This document shows, piece after piece, positions 32,721-45,872 of a DNA stretch of 64,000 nt (positions are counted from its first letter, which is position 1; every line of letters begins with the position of its first letter). The position numbers were made by a program, and so were the translations under genes. The DNA lies in assembly GCA_001972305.1 (NCBI GenBank), contig BDDD01002364.1:124001-188000 (forward strand). Reading direction: 5' to 3'. The stretch is from Cephalotus follicularis. Lineage: Eukaryota; Streptophyta; Magnoliopsida; Oxalidales; Cephalotaceae. The notes beneath the pieces are model-generated. The model did not search any database. It saw only the letters and a program-made list of their open reading frames with translations, and was not told the origin of the DNA.

Positions 32721-34616
32721 TATTGAGTATGTAAAAAAAAAATCTAGCAACCTATATGAGGAAAGAGAGAGAGAATTTAACAGATCATTCCATTAATGTT
32801 ATTATCATAATCCTTGGTCTTTTGTGATTATGGCTCCTTCCCAGTATTCTAATCATATTCCACACCTCCATGTGGAATTTAGGAAGCCTCTTGCTTCCTA
32901 GTGGGGATCGGAATCTATCTCTCTCTATCATGGTCCCAGTTGTTGGCATGAACCACAACAATATCAAGATAGATAGACACTTGTGCCCATTTACATCAGG
33001 GTGCCCAAAATGTAAGATCCGATACCAGATTCAGCCTGTCGGCCCTTATAGCCTCAGCTGTGGCATGACTACACCCATAAGATCCCGATATTAGTCAAAC
33101 CCATAATCCTCAAAGAAATTGACCCGTTTTGATCACCACAAGTGTGCTTATCAGAGTGCCAAAACATGGTCATTTCCATCCAGTGCACTTCACACTGAAA
33201 TTGAATAGAAATGGTCATACGGGGGACCTCTGCTGTGGCAGTGCTATCCCCAATATGTCCACACCAGTCAATGAAGGTCATGGAAGGCCAACGACAGGAC
33301 ACCCTAGTGTCCCACCGCTTGTGGACTTATTATTTCACAAGTTAGAGGTATTTTGGTCTCATCAAATTATATATATTACCATAGCCATTTTAGATAAATT
33401 CATTATCTTCCAATCCATTTGGACGATTGAGCATGCTTGGACGTGTTTGGATTGTTTTTACAAAGAAAAACATCCATCTTATGCATCCTAAAAAAATGGC
33501 CTGACTTGAGACTTTAACTATTAAGTGATCACGTGAGCCAAACGTGACCACTCGGTCTCCTAGGTGATTATTATTTAATAATTACTTTATTACTGCATTC
33601 ACACCATGCATACATGGCATTTACTTGGTCTTGCATTCTTCTTGATCTTCTCTTCAAGCTCCATTGCTTCTCTTCTTAAAATTACATCTTTAGTATAAAA
33701 TAATAAGAAAACAATGTGGAAGGATAAGAGATATTTTACACTTAAAAATAATAGATAAGAAAAATAACGGCGCTCGCAGGCAGTCTTATTATAAACCAAA
33801 TGAATACCATTGTAATAAAGAAATTAAACAACATCCACAAAAGAAAACAAAAAACTAGGTCGAGTCCCAAGTCTACCAGCACGCACAAGAAATTCATAGA
33901 AATATATTCAACTAATATATTTAATGAATAAACACGTAAAGATTTAATGTTTAATGGTTTGTCGATTTATTTACTAGCCAAATCAAGACATTACTCACAC
34001 TAGATAAATTAAAATCTAGTCACCATATATGTAGTTCCATACTACATCAACACATTGATCCCATACATGGATCTATTTGAGTGAAAACAATGCAATTATA
34101 TTATAATAAACTAATATTAATATTTCCCTCGAATAAATTGCACTATTTAATAAATTATGTGCATAAGTGAATTGAATCTCTATCAGAACACCCTGTTATG
34201 AACCCGATAATGATAACTACCAAAAAGTCTGCACTCAACAAGTGCAGAAAATCTAAACAGAAACTTATGCCCACAACCAGTTTTCTAACAGAAATTCAAG
34301 ACACTTTTAAACATCCTGTTTAATGACTTTTTAAGGTCAGTTTGAGATCCTAAATCATACATACGGATGTTGGAATGCCCCTTGCATCGTAAACACACAA
34401 TGTATTAATCTTTGGCTTCTCAAACTATACAAAATTTAGTCATTTACACTATTTCAATTCATTGGCAAAATATCAATTAGAAACCATATTCCAATTTTAC
34501 ATAAACATGCCAACTTTCACTCTAGGGTTTGGGAGTTAAAAATTCGGCTTAGGGTAGAATACGTCAAAGCAATCCACTAGACATCAAAAAGAGGTCCAAT
34601 TGAGCCTAATCAAGAG
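32721..34616 (-). other. Copia-B2 leader with hairpin series
   Basis: An untranslated leader homologous, in reverse complement, to copia-B1 16,509-17,949 and copia-A. Hairpins can be read at the equivalent places: H0 near 33,210-33,255, H2 near 33,045-33,095, H3 near 32,925-32,965. Its loops carry GCCACAGC (H0, H2) where A and B1 have GCCAAAGC. A/T-rich sequence fills 33,400-34,600. No gene seen. Confidence 0.72.
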
Positions 34617-34628
34617 GCTCTGATACCA
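34617..34628 (-). promoter_or_regulatory. Copia-B2 primer-binding site
   Basis: GCTCTGATACCA on the plus strand, hence TGGTATCAGAGC on the element strand, two bases from the LTR boundary at 34,631. It is tRNA-iMet type. Confidence 0.93.
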
Positions 34629-35007
34629 CTTATTGGAAATGGCTCAAGCGGGTTGAAACATTAACGGACATTAGGGTTGCGGAATACATTTTAAAAATTT
34701 TCAATCCCACAACAAAGGGATACCCTATAAACCAAGACCATTAGTGTCCCATTGAACCCTAGGATTAGGACATCAATCGAACCTAAACCACAACCTAAGA
34801 ATGTTAGGGTAGGCGGGTGGGAGCAAAGGGAATGCACAAACCTATATTTTGATCACTACAAAATTGTGTCGAGGAAACACACCAAAACCTCAACAAAAAG
34901 CTCCAAACCCTAAACCCTAACCTAGCCAAAAGGCTAGGGAACCATATAAACAACATATGTTCACAAGGAAGAAATGCGATGACGCTTAGAGCAACCATAC
35001 TCAAAAA

Positions 35008-35340
35008 GCGTCGACACCAAAAGAAAAGGGCAAGAAGGCGTCAGCGCTTTGCAAGCAAAGCGTCGACGCCAAGCAAGGAGGCGTTGGCACTTAGCAAGCT
35101 AAGCATCGACGCCAAAGACACCAAGCAAGAAGGCATGGGTGCTTTGCAAGCAAAGCACCCATGCCATGCACAAAGCTCCAACTCTTTGCACACCAATCCA
35201 GGAAAACCAACACACAAGCGTCGACGCCATGCAGAGAAAATCACACAACACGTCAACATAAGCAAGAAAGCATTAACGCCATGTATACCAGGACGCAAAG
35301 TGTCAATGCCTAAACACAAAGCGTCAACGCCTTGCAAGCC
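35008..35340. repeat. Array of GCGTCGACGC near-palindromes in the B2 LTR
   Basis: Units start at 35,008, 35,038, 35,060, 35,081, 35,103, 35,133 and 35,155, and more degenerate ones follow to about 35,330. Steps are 30, 22, 21, 22, 30 and 22, the same alternation of 21-22 and about 30 seen at 26,890-26,995. Confidence 0.87.
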
Positions 35341-36472
35341 TGATACAGCAAAAGTAACGCAAAACCACCTGCAAAGAAAGGGGAATCCCAACCCTCAAAC
35401 CTGAGCTCAACGAGCACCACAACACACACAAACGTAGAGGATAAGAAATACCTAATTCTTAGCCCACTTCAAAAGCTTGTGTTCCTCTAAAACTTGAAAT
35501 CATCCGAATCATCTTCACAAGAATTGCTCCACATCGTCACAGCAGCAACTTTAATGAAGGCAGATTCTATGAGGATGAAGCTTGAGATTTTGACCTAATC
35601 TAATGTTCAATGGAAATAAAGATGAAATCCATTTCGGAAATCATCCCCACCTATATTGAACTTTGGAGGGTGAGAGCAGGTGTTATTGTGATCATTTCTT
35701 CCCAAAGAAAGCAAGCTTTCTTGCGTCTCCAACGGTGAGGAAGAAGGGAGACGCACGACTGGGAGAAAGGACAGAAGGAGATAGACGTGTGAGAGTAGAG
35801 AAAAAGAATAGTTAGGTTAAAAATTTTGACTTCGTGTTTTATATATATATATATATATTAAAGATATTAACACAAATATCTTAAATAAATTATTAACCAT
35901 TTTCAATTTAAATCTCCACTATAGGGCTGGCCATACATTCAATAAAATGTGAGCCAAGAATATTATGTGTCAACTACACATAATTAATTATAGACCAAGA
36001 CTTTGTCAACCCATGCAACTCATGGTTAACCAAAGTAAATCATGGAGCATAATGTGTCTCAAAACACACGTTTGGGCCGGCCATAACCTTCTGCATAGGT
36101 TCGGCCCAAGGTAGGAAAATAATTCCTAAGACCGTAATGCTCCAAAGCCCTTAAAGATCTCTCCATACCAATAAATACCAACTACACGTATTAGTTCACA
36201 ATAAACCCTTTGCACAGAATATTTCATTATGGTGATACTCACATTCACTTCATGAGGACTGATACATGTCAAGAAAATGAAATATTCTTTAGCAAAGTAA
36301 CATCTCCCTTAGATGCTAACCTCTCACTAAATGACATGTGCCCTTCACACGTCAACCTATTGCAAAATCAGGCAGGACCAGAAAGCCCGGTTGGAATTCT
36401 GGTACAATGATATATTTCCCAGAACATCCCATGGTTCTAGTATAACTATCCTACTAATAGACCCAATGTGAT

Positions 36473-38501
36473 CATACGCCTCTATCACATAGCGGATCCA
36501 TAAATCCACCTCATGGGATTTATTCATACACTCAGAGACGCCATAGACTAATCACACCGCTACGGCAGTGTCACGTTCCCGTGCCAGGCCCACGACGTGC
36601 CTATGGTACGCCCCATAGGTGGGTACAATACTCAGTATTTATTTCAAAAATATTGATTTATCAAAATCAATTTAAAATCGCATAATTTATGTTTTCTCAA
36701 AGCATATCGGAAAACCGCTCACAACGGTATCATAACATACATTTCATAACATATCGTATCAATTCATATCATATGTATAACGTCGGAATCATTTAAAATG
36801 TCAAACCAACTTTATATTCAAAATGTGTCAAAACCATAAAACATTATCGATTTCATAAACGAAGAAACATTGCAAAACTATTTTCAGTCCGAAACATCAG
36901 ATAGCCAAGGAGCAGAAAATCCGTACCTTATGCGCTCACAAAGTATTTATAGATAGACGATTTAAACGGAATCCACTTGAAGCACAACAATCTAAAAAGG
37001 CATTCAAAATCATTCGTATAAGAGTCTAAAACACACCAAAAACGTTAAACAGACTCATAACAGTGTTTGGAAAAGATTCGGATCGATTCGAGGATCAAAC
37101 GAATTAAAACAGTTGAAAACAGTACATTTCTGGGCAATACAGTCGACTATAACAGAGCACCAGTCGACTGGGGAAGAAAGGCAGTCGACTATTCATAAGG
37201 TCCACTCGACTACTCAACCCAGAATACAGGCAGTCGACTATGTTCATACCTCCAGTCGACTACTCAACCTAAGGCAGTCGACTGTGTTCATCTGGCAGTC
37301 GGCTGCTCATCCATTCCAGCCGACTGTCCACAGGAAAAGATGACTGTTCTGGACGACAGAACAGTTGGAAATTCGACAATTCAATACTGAAAATGGTTCA
37401 AATGGTTTCTATATTAAACCAGAGACACATGGACACTAACATAAGATCATATGTGACATTTATATGACTCAGGAACACAGAATTGACAAGAAAACAACCT
37501 GACAGTAACTTATCTTTCAAAATGAAGCAAGCAGACAATGCATATATATGTCCAGATTCTGTCCATTATCAATTACAGATGTTATAAACCCAGTTTATGA
37601 CATAACTATGTGTATAAAACGTGTTGACAATCTTATTAACACAATGACAACACATTTAGGCAGGAATCAAGACCCAAAGACACCAAGAGCATAAAAACTG
37701 GATTTATGACATTAGAACAAAATTATCACTGGAGGGAAACAAATTAACTGACCTGTAATGATTTCCCAGAACACAAAAACAGTAGAAGGAACACTAGCAC
37801 ACACTCACAATTGGGTGTGTACAAAACAGAGGAAGAAGAAAAGAACCAAACCAAGACATGCTTAGCAAATCAACAGAATTCATTCGAAAAGAACACAAAA
37901 GGACTGAGCTTACCTCTTCGAATTTGATGAAACGATTACACAGCAGCTTGACACACACTCACAAGGCAGAATCGGCAGTGGCACAAGATAGAGAAGAGAG
38001 ACATTCATATTATAATGGCAATGTCTCACACAAAAGGAAGAAAAGAGACACAATCTGCCAAAAAGGGAAGAAAGGAGGATTTGTAGGGAATTAGAATAGG
38101 AAAGAATGGATTTTTCCGTGTGGAAATAATGAGGAAGGGAGAGACTTCGGGAGAGGGAGGAGAAAGAAATAGGAAGAAGAAAGAAAAAAGGAAATAAAAG
38201 AAAAAGGAAAAGAAAAGAAATTAAAGAATTAAAATAAATGAAATTAAGGAATTAAGGGATTTTTAAAAAATAAAAATAAAAGTGATTTATTTTTAATAAA
38301 ATAATTTGGATTATAAGAAAATAATTTAAAAGCCCAACCCAACATAACATAACATACCCAAAACTGGACTGGTATCAATCAGCCCAAATCACATAAGCCC
38401 AAAACATAGGGCAACCGAACTTTTAAAATTAAACACAATTAAAAGCCCGAAAACACACATAAAATCCGTAAAATACATTTACGAACAGACAGGGTATTAC
38501 A
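36473..38501 (-). mobile_element. D2: gypsy-type LTR fragment
   Basis: About 2 kb replacing roughly 90 bp of the B2 LTR. The right end reads GGGTATTACA at 38,501, that is TGTAATACCC in LTR orientation, a proper LTR start for this lineage. The left end is truncated. It is homologous to D1, with the same palindrome array. There is no internal domain and no clear target duplication. Frames such as 37,113-37,343 are translations of the array. Confidence 0.75.
37140..37326. repeat. Array of CAGTCGACTG near-palindromes in D2
   Basis: Units start at 37,140, 37,161, 37,182, 37,203, 37,231, 37,253, 37,274, 37,295 and 37,317. Steps are 21, 21, 21, 28, 22, 21, 21 and 22. Nine units, several of them perfect CAGTCGACT followed by A or G. 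Confidence 0.92.
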
Positions 38502-41128
38502 GATTCCCCAATGCTTTATCATTGTCATCGGTTTGTGTGCCGCATATCCTTCGTCATCTCGGCTCTGACCACGAACTAGGGTTTGGATAAATGTCACTCC
38601 TAGGAAAAATTGCAATAACTATAATTCTATGAACATATTGAGACTATGGGAGATATCCCAGGAAACCTCTTGTTCCCAATCTCCCAGTACCCGACCGGGG
38701 TTTTAAGTCTTCAATGGTCTTAGGTGTTATAGAGCCTATAACCCTCAACATGGGTGTGATGATCCCGTCTTACACGCTATGCCATACAGCTCAATGCCGC
38801 TCCCATAAGGCCCAAAGACAACCCTTTTGCCAGCCTGTGGCTATTGCTAGGGAAGGCAAAAATCAAAGCCAAGCAGTTACTGGACAAACTATGCCAGCCG
38901 CTCAAGTCTAATAATACAACGTAAATCACGTATGAGCTACTAGTCCTCTTCGACTAAGCATTACCGCGACAATATGAACTCTATTGACAAAGATGTTAAC
39001 TCTCCAAATAGATAAGCTATGTTGGGTCAGTTCAGTGTCATGCCTCTACACGGACCCGCATTAGCTTTAGGGTAAACCCAAATGGCTGTGAGATGATCCA
39101 TCCCCCACACACAAGCGAGCAAGCATAATACGGCAAGTCTTTGCGGTTCATTAATTACCCTAAATTTTTTAACTTATGACTTGGAACTTTTGTCACAAGG
39201 GAGTAAGTGTCACACTCCGTTCTCTTAACAACATAATACAGACCCTTAGGTCATGGCAATCAACATATATATATATATTCAGCTTATGTAATTTACAGCA
39301 AATTTAAAACTTTTCAACACATAATATCATTGCGGAAGCATTTCACCATAAGCTGAAACCAATGAGTAACATGCATCCCACACTACATGTTACAACAATA
39401 TAACTTCATTGTTAATCGCCCTCAAATGGAGCATGAACTGGTTTGGTCAATACATAAATTTATTTATTATAATAATCCATGTTAACATTTCTTAAAAGAA
39501 ATACAACATAATTCCTCTTCATTTTCCCCAAGCTCCAGGGATGTCAATCTGCTGCATCAATCTGAAATTGATAGGGTTAGCCGAATCGATTGGCTAAGTA
39601 GAGAAAATATAAATACATTTGGGGTCAACGATATTGAATGTCATGTAATGAATGCATTCATGATACAATACGTAGTATATCACAATACATAAATATATGT
39701 GTATATGTGCCAATAGGTATGCAACCATGCCAAGTGGCTACAACCATACAATCCATCAATCATGTCACACAGGACCAATCCAATCAATCCACTGTTACTT
39801 GCACAAAGGGTAAGTAACTAGGGTATGTGGGTGTCCTTATCCATCTCCTGGCTCCTAGGCGCACAATCCCGCCCCTAGCCCTCAATGACATCTTCGTCAT
39901 GTGGCTAGCGCAACATCAATCCAATCACTGTGGGTGCCCCTAGCCATCTACTGGCTCCTAGGCGCACAATCCCGCCCCCAACCCTCAATGACAACTCCGT
40001 CACGGGGCCGGCGCAGCATCAATCCAATCACAATCATCAATCAACCAAAGTCAATCCATTTTCCAAGTAGTTATAAGTTATAAATTACTTGAAACAATAC
40101 ATTTTCAAATGTATAACAATCCTTAATACAATTTTCAATCTTCTGGAAACCATTTTTCAATCCTTCGAAAACATACCTTTCATGTAAAATAATGGTTTCA
40201 TTTTTAAATCATGAATGCACTTCCAAAATAGTAAAACATTTTAGAAATCATATACAATCCAATTCTCGGTTGAATCCATAACAATTATGCAATGCAAACA
40301 TATGCTCAAATGCATCTAGACTCATTAAAGGTCGACGTATCCCATCTAAGCGAAATCGTTCAAAACTGTGCTTTAAGCGTCGACGTTTAACACTTGGTGT
40401 CGACGCTTATGTCCTTTAAGCGTCAACGCTTTTCCTTTAGCATCAACGCTTAGTCTATGAGCCTTATGCTTTAGTACTTGTCTTTGGCGACGACGCTCAA
40501 GGCATGGACCCTTAAGCGTCAGCGCCTTAATCCTTAGCATCGACGCTTTGAGGTAGGAACATCACAAATCAATGCTTACAATCATTCGTTCCATCATTCA
40601 AAGAACAAGGAGTTGACACTTTTCCATTGAGCGTCGACGGTTTTTGACAGAACTAGAATTCGATTCCCGCATAACAATCCATAGTGCCAACGCTTTCCTT
40701 TAAGTGTCAACGGTTAAAGAAGACCAAGAACATCGTCTTCTTCAACACATCTCAACACCAGGAAATCAACATGCAAAATACATACAATCCAGTCCATGTT
40801 CAGCTCAGAATACAACATGCATGGCAGGCTTACAAATAGCAGCAACCATGATATCAATCCAGAAATACATAGTCTATAAACCCATGCATTTCATCAATGA
40901 ACAATCACTATTTTTGAACTCAAATTGCATGTATAAATTCCCTACCTTAGATTTCAAGTTAAGAATCAAAGTCCACCTCTTTAAGTTCCTGATCGGTGGC
41001 ATTTTTGAGCTCCCAGTACCTCCAAAAAGTGGTCCTGTAGCTGCAAGCTTCCATGCTTTGTCCTGGTTCAACAATGGAGAAATGTCCTCTCCTTTCTCAC
41101 CCTTTTTCCTCTAGTTTCTCACTATTTC

Positions 41129-43902
41129 TGTCACACCCCGTTTTCCATTCACGTTAGACAAGCATATGTGGTGATATCAGTAATTGAATATATTCCAGCA
41201 TTCATTTAACAAATCATAAAATAATATGCGGAAGCATTCAATAAGCCAGAATATAACATAAGTCATCCGCACGCATCCCATACTACGTGCGGTTACAATT
41301 CAAATAAATTATCCTTACAAGCGGAGGTACAACATTAACGAGGTGTGAACCGTTCAATACAAAACAGTACAACATCATGAAAATAACAACCTTAAAACGA
41401 AAGTAGAAGCTCTCCACGGTTCAGTAGCAATCCTCAAACGTCTCTGCTTAATCTGAAATTGTAGGGGTTAGCCGTTGTCCTCACTTGGCTAAGTAGGAAG
41501 ATAATGCATGTTAAGGAATATATGAATGCAACATGTATAACAGTTTATATCAAAATAACATTTAATGAGCCAATATATAAGCAATAATGCCAAGTGTCCA
41601 TAAACAATACATATGCACGAATACCGCACAAGGGTACAAGCAATTCATCCATCAATTGGGTGTCACATGCCGCTATCTCCTAGCTACGACTATGCACTAC
41701 CAAACTATCTCCTGCGCTCCGAGGATGATAGAACAGGTAACATTTACTACCGACGTTGGCGGGTAGTTTAACAAATAAGATCTGCAATGCAGATAAGTTT
41801 TGGAGATCTCCTGGCCAACTCCTGGCACCCAAGATCCCTACCGTAGTCGGTGACCACAACCACCACTCGACCACCGGCAACAAGCACAATCAATACAAGC
41901 ATTCAATAATAATATTACATATATCAGCAATATGCAATATAAAAGTGGTTTCTTTAGAAACATATAACAAGTCATTTATCGTACATCTCTTCGGAGGAAA
42001 ACGATATCAATACAATAATGGTCCTCGCTTTGGAGAACAAAACAGATGGTACCTCTCATAGGAGGAAAATCAACAATTTCTTTTAAACTATAGGTTTTCA
42101 TTTGAAAATGATAGTTGTTATCATAGTTTGGGCACATAGCCCATAGTTGGTTCGATCATTGCAATATAAGTAGTAATGGTGTTGAATAGCACCAAACAGT
42201 ATATACTAATGTAAGGTAGCATATACAGAAACAATATCACAAATCAGTAGCAATGCGAGGATTCACAAAGAATAGCATTACACAGTCAATTCATATGCAA
42301 CTCTCACAAGGAGTGCGTACATTGTTTAGTTTTGGAATGTAATTGTATATGAGGCCAGGGTTAAGTGTTCTAGTCATCCAAATGGAGGCCAAGTTGATTA
42401 CATTCAAAATTGAGGTCCAAACAGACCTATATTAGCAAATTTTATACAGGACAGTCGGCTGCCTTCAAGAGTATCCGGCTGTTTTGGTTGAGTAGTCGAC
42501 TGCTTTGCCTTGGCAGTCGACTGCCATGAAGAACAGTCGACTGCTTCTGCCCAGAAAATGCAGGCAGTAGCAGTTTGTATATTTCTCAATCCAAATTCAA
42601 TACAATCAAAGCATGTAACAATGCAGAAAAATAACATACATGATATGCATGATCATATCTTCCATAACATATCGTTACCCCTACCTTAAATCGCTATCCC
42701 AAGATCAATTGGAATGATCTATCTCTTTGAGTTTCCAAAGTCTTTTACACCAACAATCTTTAATCCAGCAAAATCAATCTATGCATGCATGTTTATGGAC
42801 ACATGCATTAGCACCAGTAGGTTCCATTAAATACATATAACAACTACAATTCCAACAGTGGCTAAACACTAGTTCAATGAGTCTTAACATTACACTTACC
42901 ATTCCCATTTAACTCTTTGTTAAATACCTTTCAATTTCGGATTCTTTGATCTTAATATTGACAGAAGGTATACATGTGTACTTAGGGGAATCAGTAGGCA
43001 TAATACAACTAACCCACAATTACAATTCGAATTAGAATTATTAAAATTCTCTAAGCTTCATATTTCTTACTCTCTTTCATACTATTTCTAATTCCATCCT
43101 AGAATCTGCTAATCTTAACCATTTAGTAGGAGATATTAGCATTCCTAGTCACATTCTAGACAGATTAAAATAACAGCAGGAAGCTCGAATTGGAACTTAC
43201 CGGGAGAAGTCTAAAGCTCCCAAGTCTTTGAGTTCCACTCCAAATCACCAATGCAAGCTTTCAATAATCCTCTAGCAACTCTCCTCAATTTTTAGTGTTT
43301 CTAACACTCAATCTCAGCTCATGCACAGCTGATATAAAGGTTTAGGAGTTTAGAATTTGCCAAGCTCCTTTAACTCAGCTTCCTCTCATTCCTTCTCTCT
43401 CTCATATGCACCTCTTTCTCACCTTTCTCTCTTTTGTTTTTTTGCAGGTTACAGGTCTGCAACTTGCAGGTGGAATAGAGGGCATGCAAGCACTCTAATT
43501 TGCATGCTCTGGCAGCTCCTGTCACGTATGACACCTGCCCACCATGAAATCCTCCTCTGATTCAGTCACACAGGCATGCACAGACACCTGTTCTGTACCG
43601 ATCCAATCGACTGGATGCATTGGCCAGTCGACTATCCACAACACGCATCAGGCAGTCGACTTCTCCCCTGTGACAGTCGGCTGCCCTTTCATAAACCAGG
43701 CAATCGACTTCCTCCCTGTGACAGTCGGCTGTCAATGGTTGTTTTAGGGTTTCTTAAGTTTGATTTTCACCAAATTGCATCTCCATTCATCCCAAGCAAT
43801 TACCAAACAAAATTTCATAATAATTGGACATTAAATTCAAATGAGTGCACATTTTATTAATCAAAATTATAATGTACACGAATTGAATTTGCGGTTATTA
43901 CA
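41129..43902 (-). repeat. Tekay-2 3' LTR
   Basis: TGTCACACCCCG to GCGGTTATTACA. Palindrome clusters lie at about 42,452-42,545 and 43,605-43,735 (CAGTCGACTG and CAGTCGGCTG types). Frames inside, such as 43,357-43,860, are not genes. Confidence 0.96.
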
Positions 43903-43915
43903 TTTCCCCCTCCTT
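43903..43915 (-). promoter_or_regulatory. Tekay-2 polypurine tract
   Basis: AAGGAGGGGGAAA on the minus strand, directly next to the 3' LTR start TGTAATAACC. Tekay-1 lacks this tract: about 22 bp are missing at the equivalent position (2,763). Confidence 0.93.
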
Positions 43916-43948
43916 AAAGAAAATTCGTCCTCGAATTTAGCCCTTACA

Positions 43949-44463
43949 TTACATTCCGAATAGGTGGGGAAAAGTCTCCCTCATTTCATCCTCACGCTCC
44001 CACGTAGCTTCCTCCGCTCCGTGAAAACGCCACAGCACTTTGACCATAGGGATGGCCTTTTTCCTCAGAACCTTTTCCGTGCGATTCACAATCCTCGTCG
44101 GCCTTTCTTCATAAGTCAATCTAGGGCTAATGAATCCAGGGTCGTAGCTCAATATGTGAGATGGGTCGAGCACATATTTTCGTAACATGGAGACATGAAA
44201 TACGTTATGCAAGTCTGACAAACTAGGCGGTAGTGCAATCTGGTATGCTACCTCCCCCACTCTATCCAGTATCTCGTAAGGTCCAATATACCTTGGAGCT
44301 AACTTTCCCTTGAGGCCAAAACGATGTATCCCTTTAAAGGCGAAATCTTCAAGAAAACATGATCCCCCTTCTCAAACTCTAGCTTCCTTCTTTTGACATC
44401 GACGTAACTCTTCTGCCGACTCTGTGCAGCTAGCAGTCTCTTCTTGATCATTTCCACTTTAGA
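43949..44463 (-). pseudogene. Tekay-2 integrase C-terminus and chromodomain
   Basis: The open frame 43,949-44,260 encodes VAYQIALPPSLSDLHNVFHVSMLRKYV and a chromodomain with EEATWEREDEM near its end. Upstream, to about 44,463, the minus strand continues in another frame with the basic region KKRLLAAQSRQKSY, so a frameshift lies near 44,320. The left-hand partner of the pol deletion is at about 44,460. The chromodomain itself looks intact. Confidence 0.9.
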
Positions 44464-45791
44464 GCAAATTCAGATGCAATGAATGAATGCGTCGCACCAG
44501 GGTCAATCAATACATGAGCTAATATGCCAGATATGTAAATAGTACCTCCCACAACAGTAGTAGATTCTGGCACATCATCTTTAGATAAGGTATAGACCCT
44601 ACCTTTCACAACTCCCTTTTCGGTGTCTCTCTGCGGTTGAGCCGCCGCAACACTACCACTAGCACCAGCACTTCCCTGTTGGCCGCGTGCTTGATCCCTC
44701 ATCTTTGGACAACTGTTCATTATGTGATCCTGCGAACCACACCTCAAGTATTTCCCCAACTTCTTCCAGCAATCGGTCTCATCATGGTTCTGACGACCGC
44801 AAAAAGCACATCCACCTGTATTCTGTTGACTGTTTAGGCCAGGTGTCCTTGATCGTGTGCGTCGAGAACCACCTTGCACTCTGTTATCATATCTGGTTGA
44901 CTTAGCAGGATTATTACTTCCCTGTCCCTGTGACTGTATGGCCCTCGATTGATTAGTACGAGTCCGTTCTGCCCTTCTCTCGTTCGCGTCAGCCTCCAAG
45001 ATCATGGCTCTCTCAGTAACATCAACAAAAGTGGTCAGCTGCAACAACAATAATTTAGACCTGATATTTGGTCGAAGACCCTTCAAGAACCTCAGGATCA
45101 TCCATGACTCACCCTCCACAAGATAAGGTGTATGTCTCGCCAGCTCTACAAATCTGGTCTGGTACTGAGCTACCGTCATATCTCCTTGACGTAACTCCAT
45201 CAACTCTGTCTCCCATCGATCACGCTCAATCTGTGGCACATAAGCATCAAGAAATTCGGACTGGAATCTGTCCCAAGTCCTATCAAGTCCACGGGCTTCC
45301 CATTTCGCTTCAATCCTTTCCCACCAGTAGGTAGCCTCGCCCCATAGGCGATACACAACAAAACTGAGTTTCTGGTCATCAGTGCATTCCAGAACAGCAA
45401 ATATCTTCTCCAAGTCTCTTATCCACCGCTTGGCAACAGTAGCATTCAGTTCACCATTGAAAGTCAGAGGATTCTGTCTCATGAACCGCTCCAAATCTCT
45501 GCCAAAACCACCACCATGACAAGCTTCAGGTGCTTGCTAATATGCCCGGTTAGTCTCGTACATTTGCCGAATCTGTTCCATGTTGGCCGTATTCGCCTGC
45601 ATCTGTTGTTGAAGGAGATCAGCCATGCGGTCAAAGTGACTCCTCTCATCATACGCTGGGGGAACATTAACTCCTTCATTCATTGCCGGGTCATTTTCAG
45701 GTGCTGACGGAGCATTGATCCCCTCGTCGGCTCTACGCCTTCCCCTTCTTCCCCTTCGGAGATCCATTTGGTTTCCTATATGCAATGACAA
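44448..45791 (-). pseudogene. Tekay-2 gag and protease start
   Basis: The 348-residue frame 44,448-45,494 carries capsid-type motifs (YWWERIEAKWE, LRQGDMTVAQYQTRFVELA, FLKGLRPNIRSKL), two zinc knuckles (CAFCGRQNHDETDC intact, a second ending NSCP) and then GRVYTLSKDDVPE and the protease active site LIDPGATHSFIA. There it is cut, out of frame, by the pol deletion at about 44,460. The N-terminal arm (45,537-45,791) is separated from it only by one TAG at 45,537-45,539, so gag is nearly whole. Confidence 0.92.
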
Positions 45792-45857
45792 AAATCAATA
45801 GGAAACATTTCACTTAATTTCTGAGAAACATATCCCAGCTTAGCATAAATGGAATAT

Positions 45858-45869
45858 GCTATGATACCA
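45858..45869 (-). promoter_or_regulatory. Tekay-2 primer-binding site
   Basis: GCTATGATACCA on the plus strand (TGGTATCATAGC on the element strand), one mismatch from the tRNA-iMet complement, three bases from the LTR at 45,873. Confidence 0.88.
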
Positions 45870-45872
45870 TGC

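Noticed and set aside
34979..35404. 141-residue basic frame and its reverse-strand partner at 35,041-35,391
   Set aside because: It lies on the GCGTCGACGC array of the copia-B2 LTR; the open frame comes from the repeated words.
37140..37326. CRISPR-like array
   Set aside because: The repeated unit is only ten bases and imperfect, the spacers are about 11 bp, and the context is a plant LTR; there are no cas genes.
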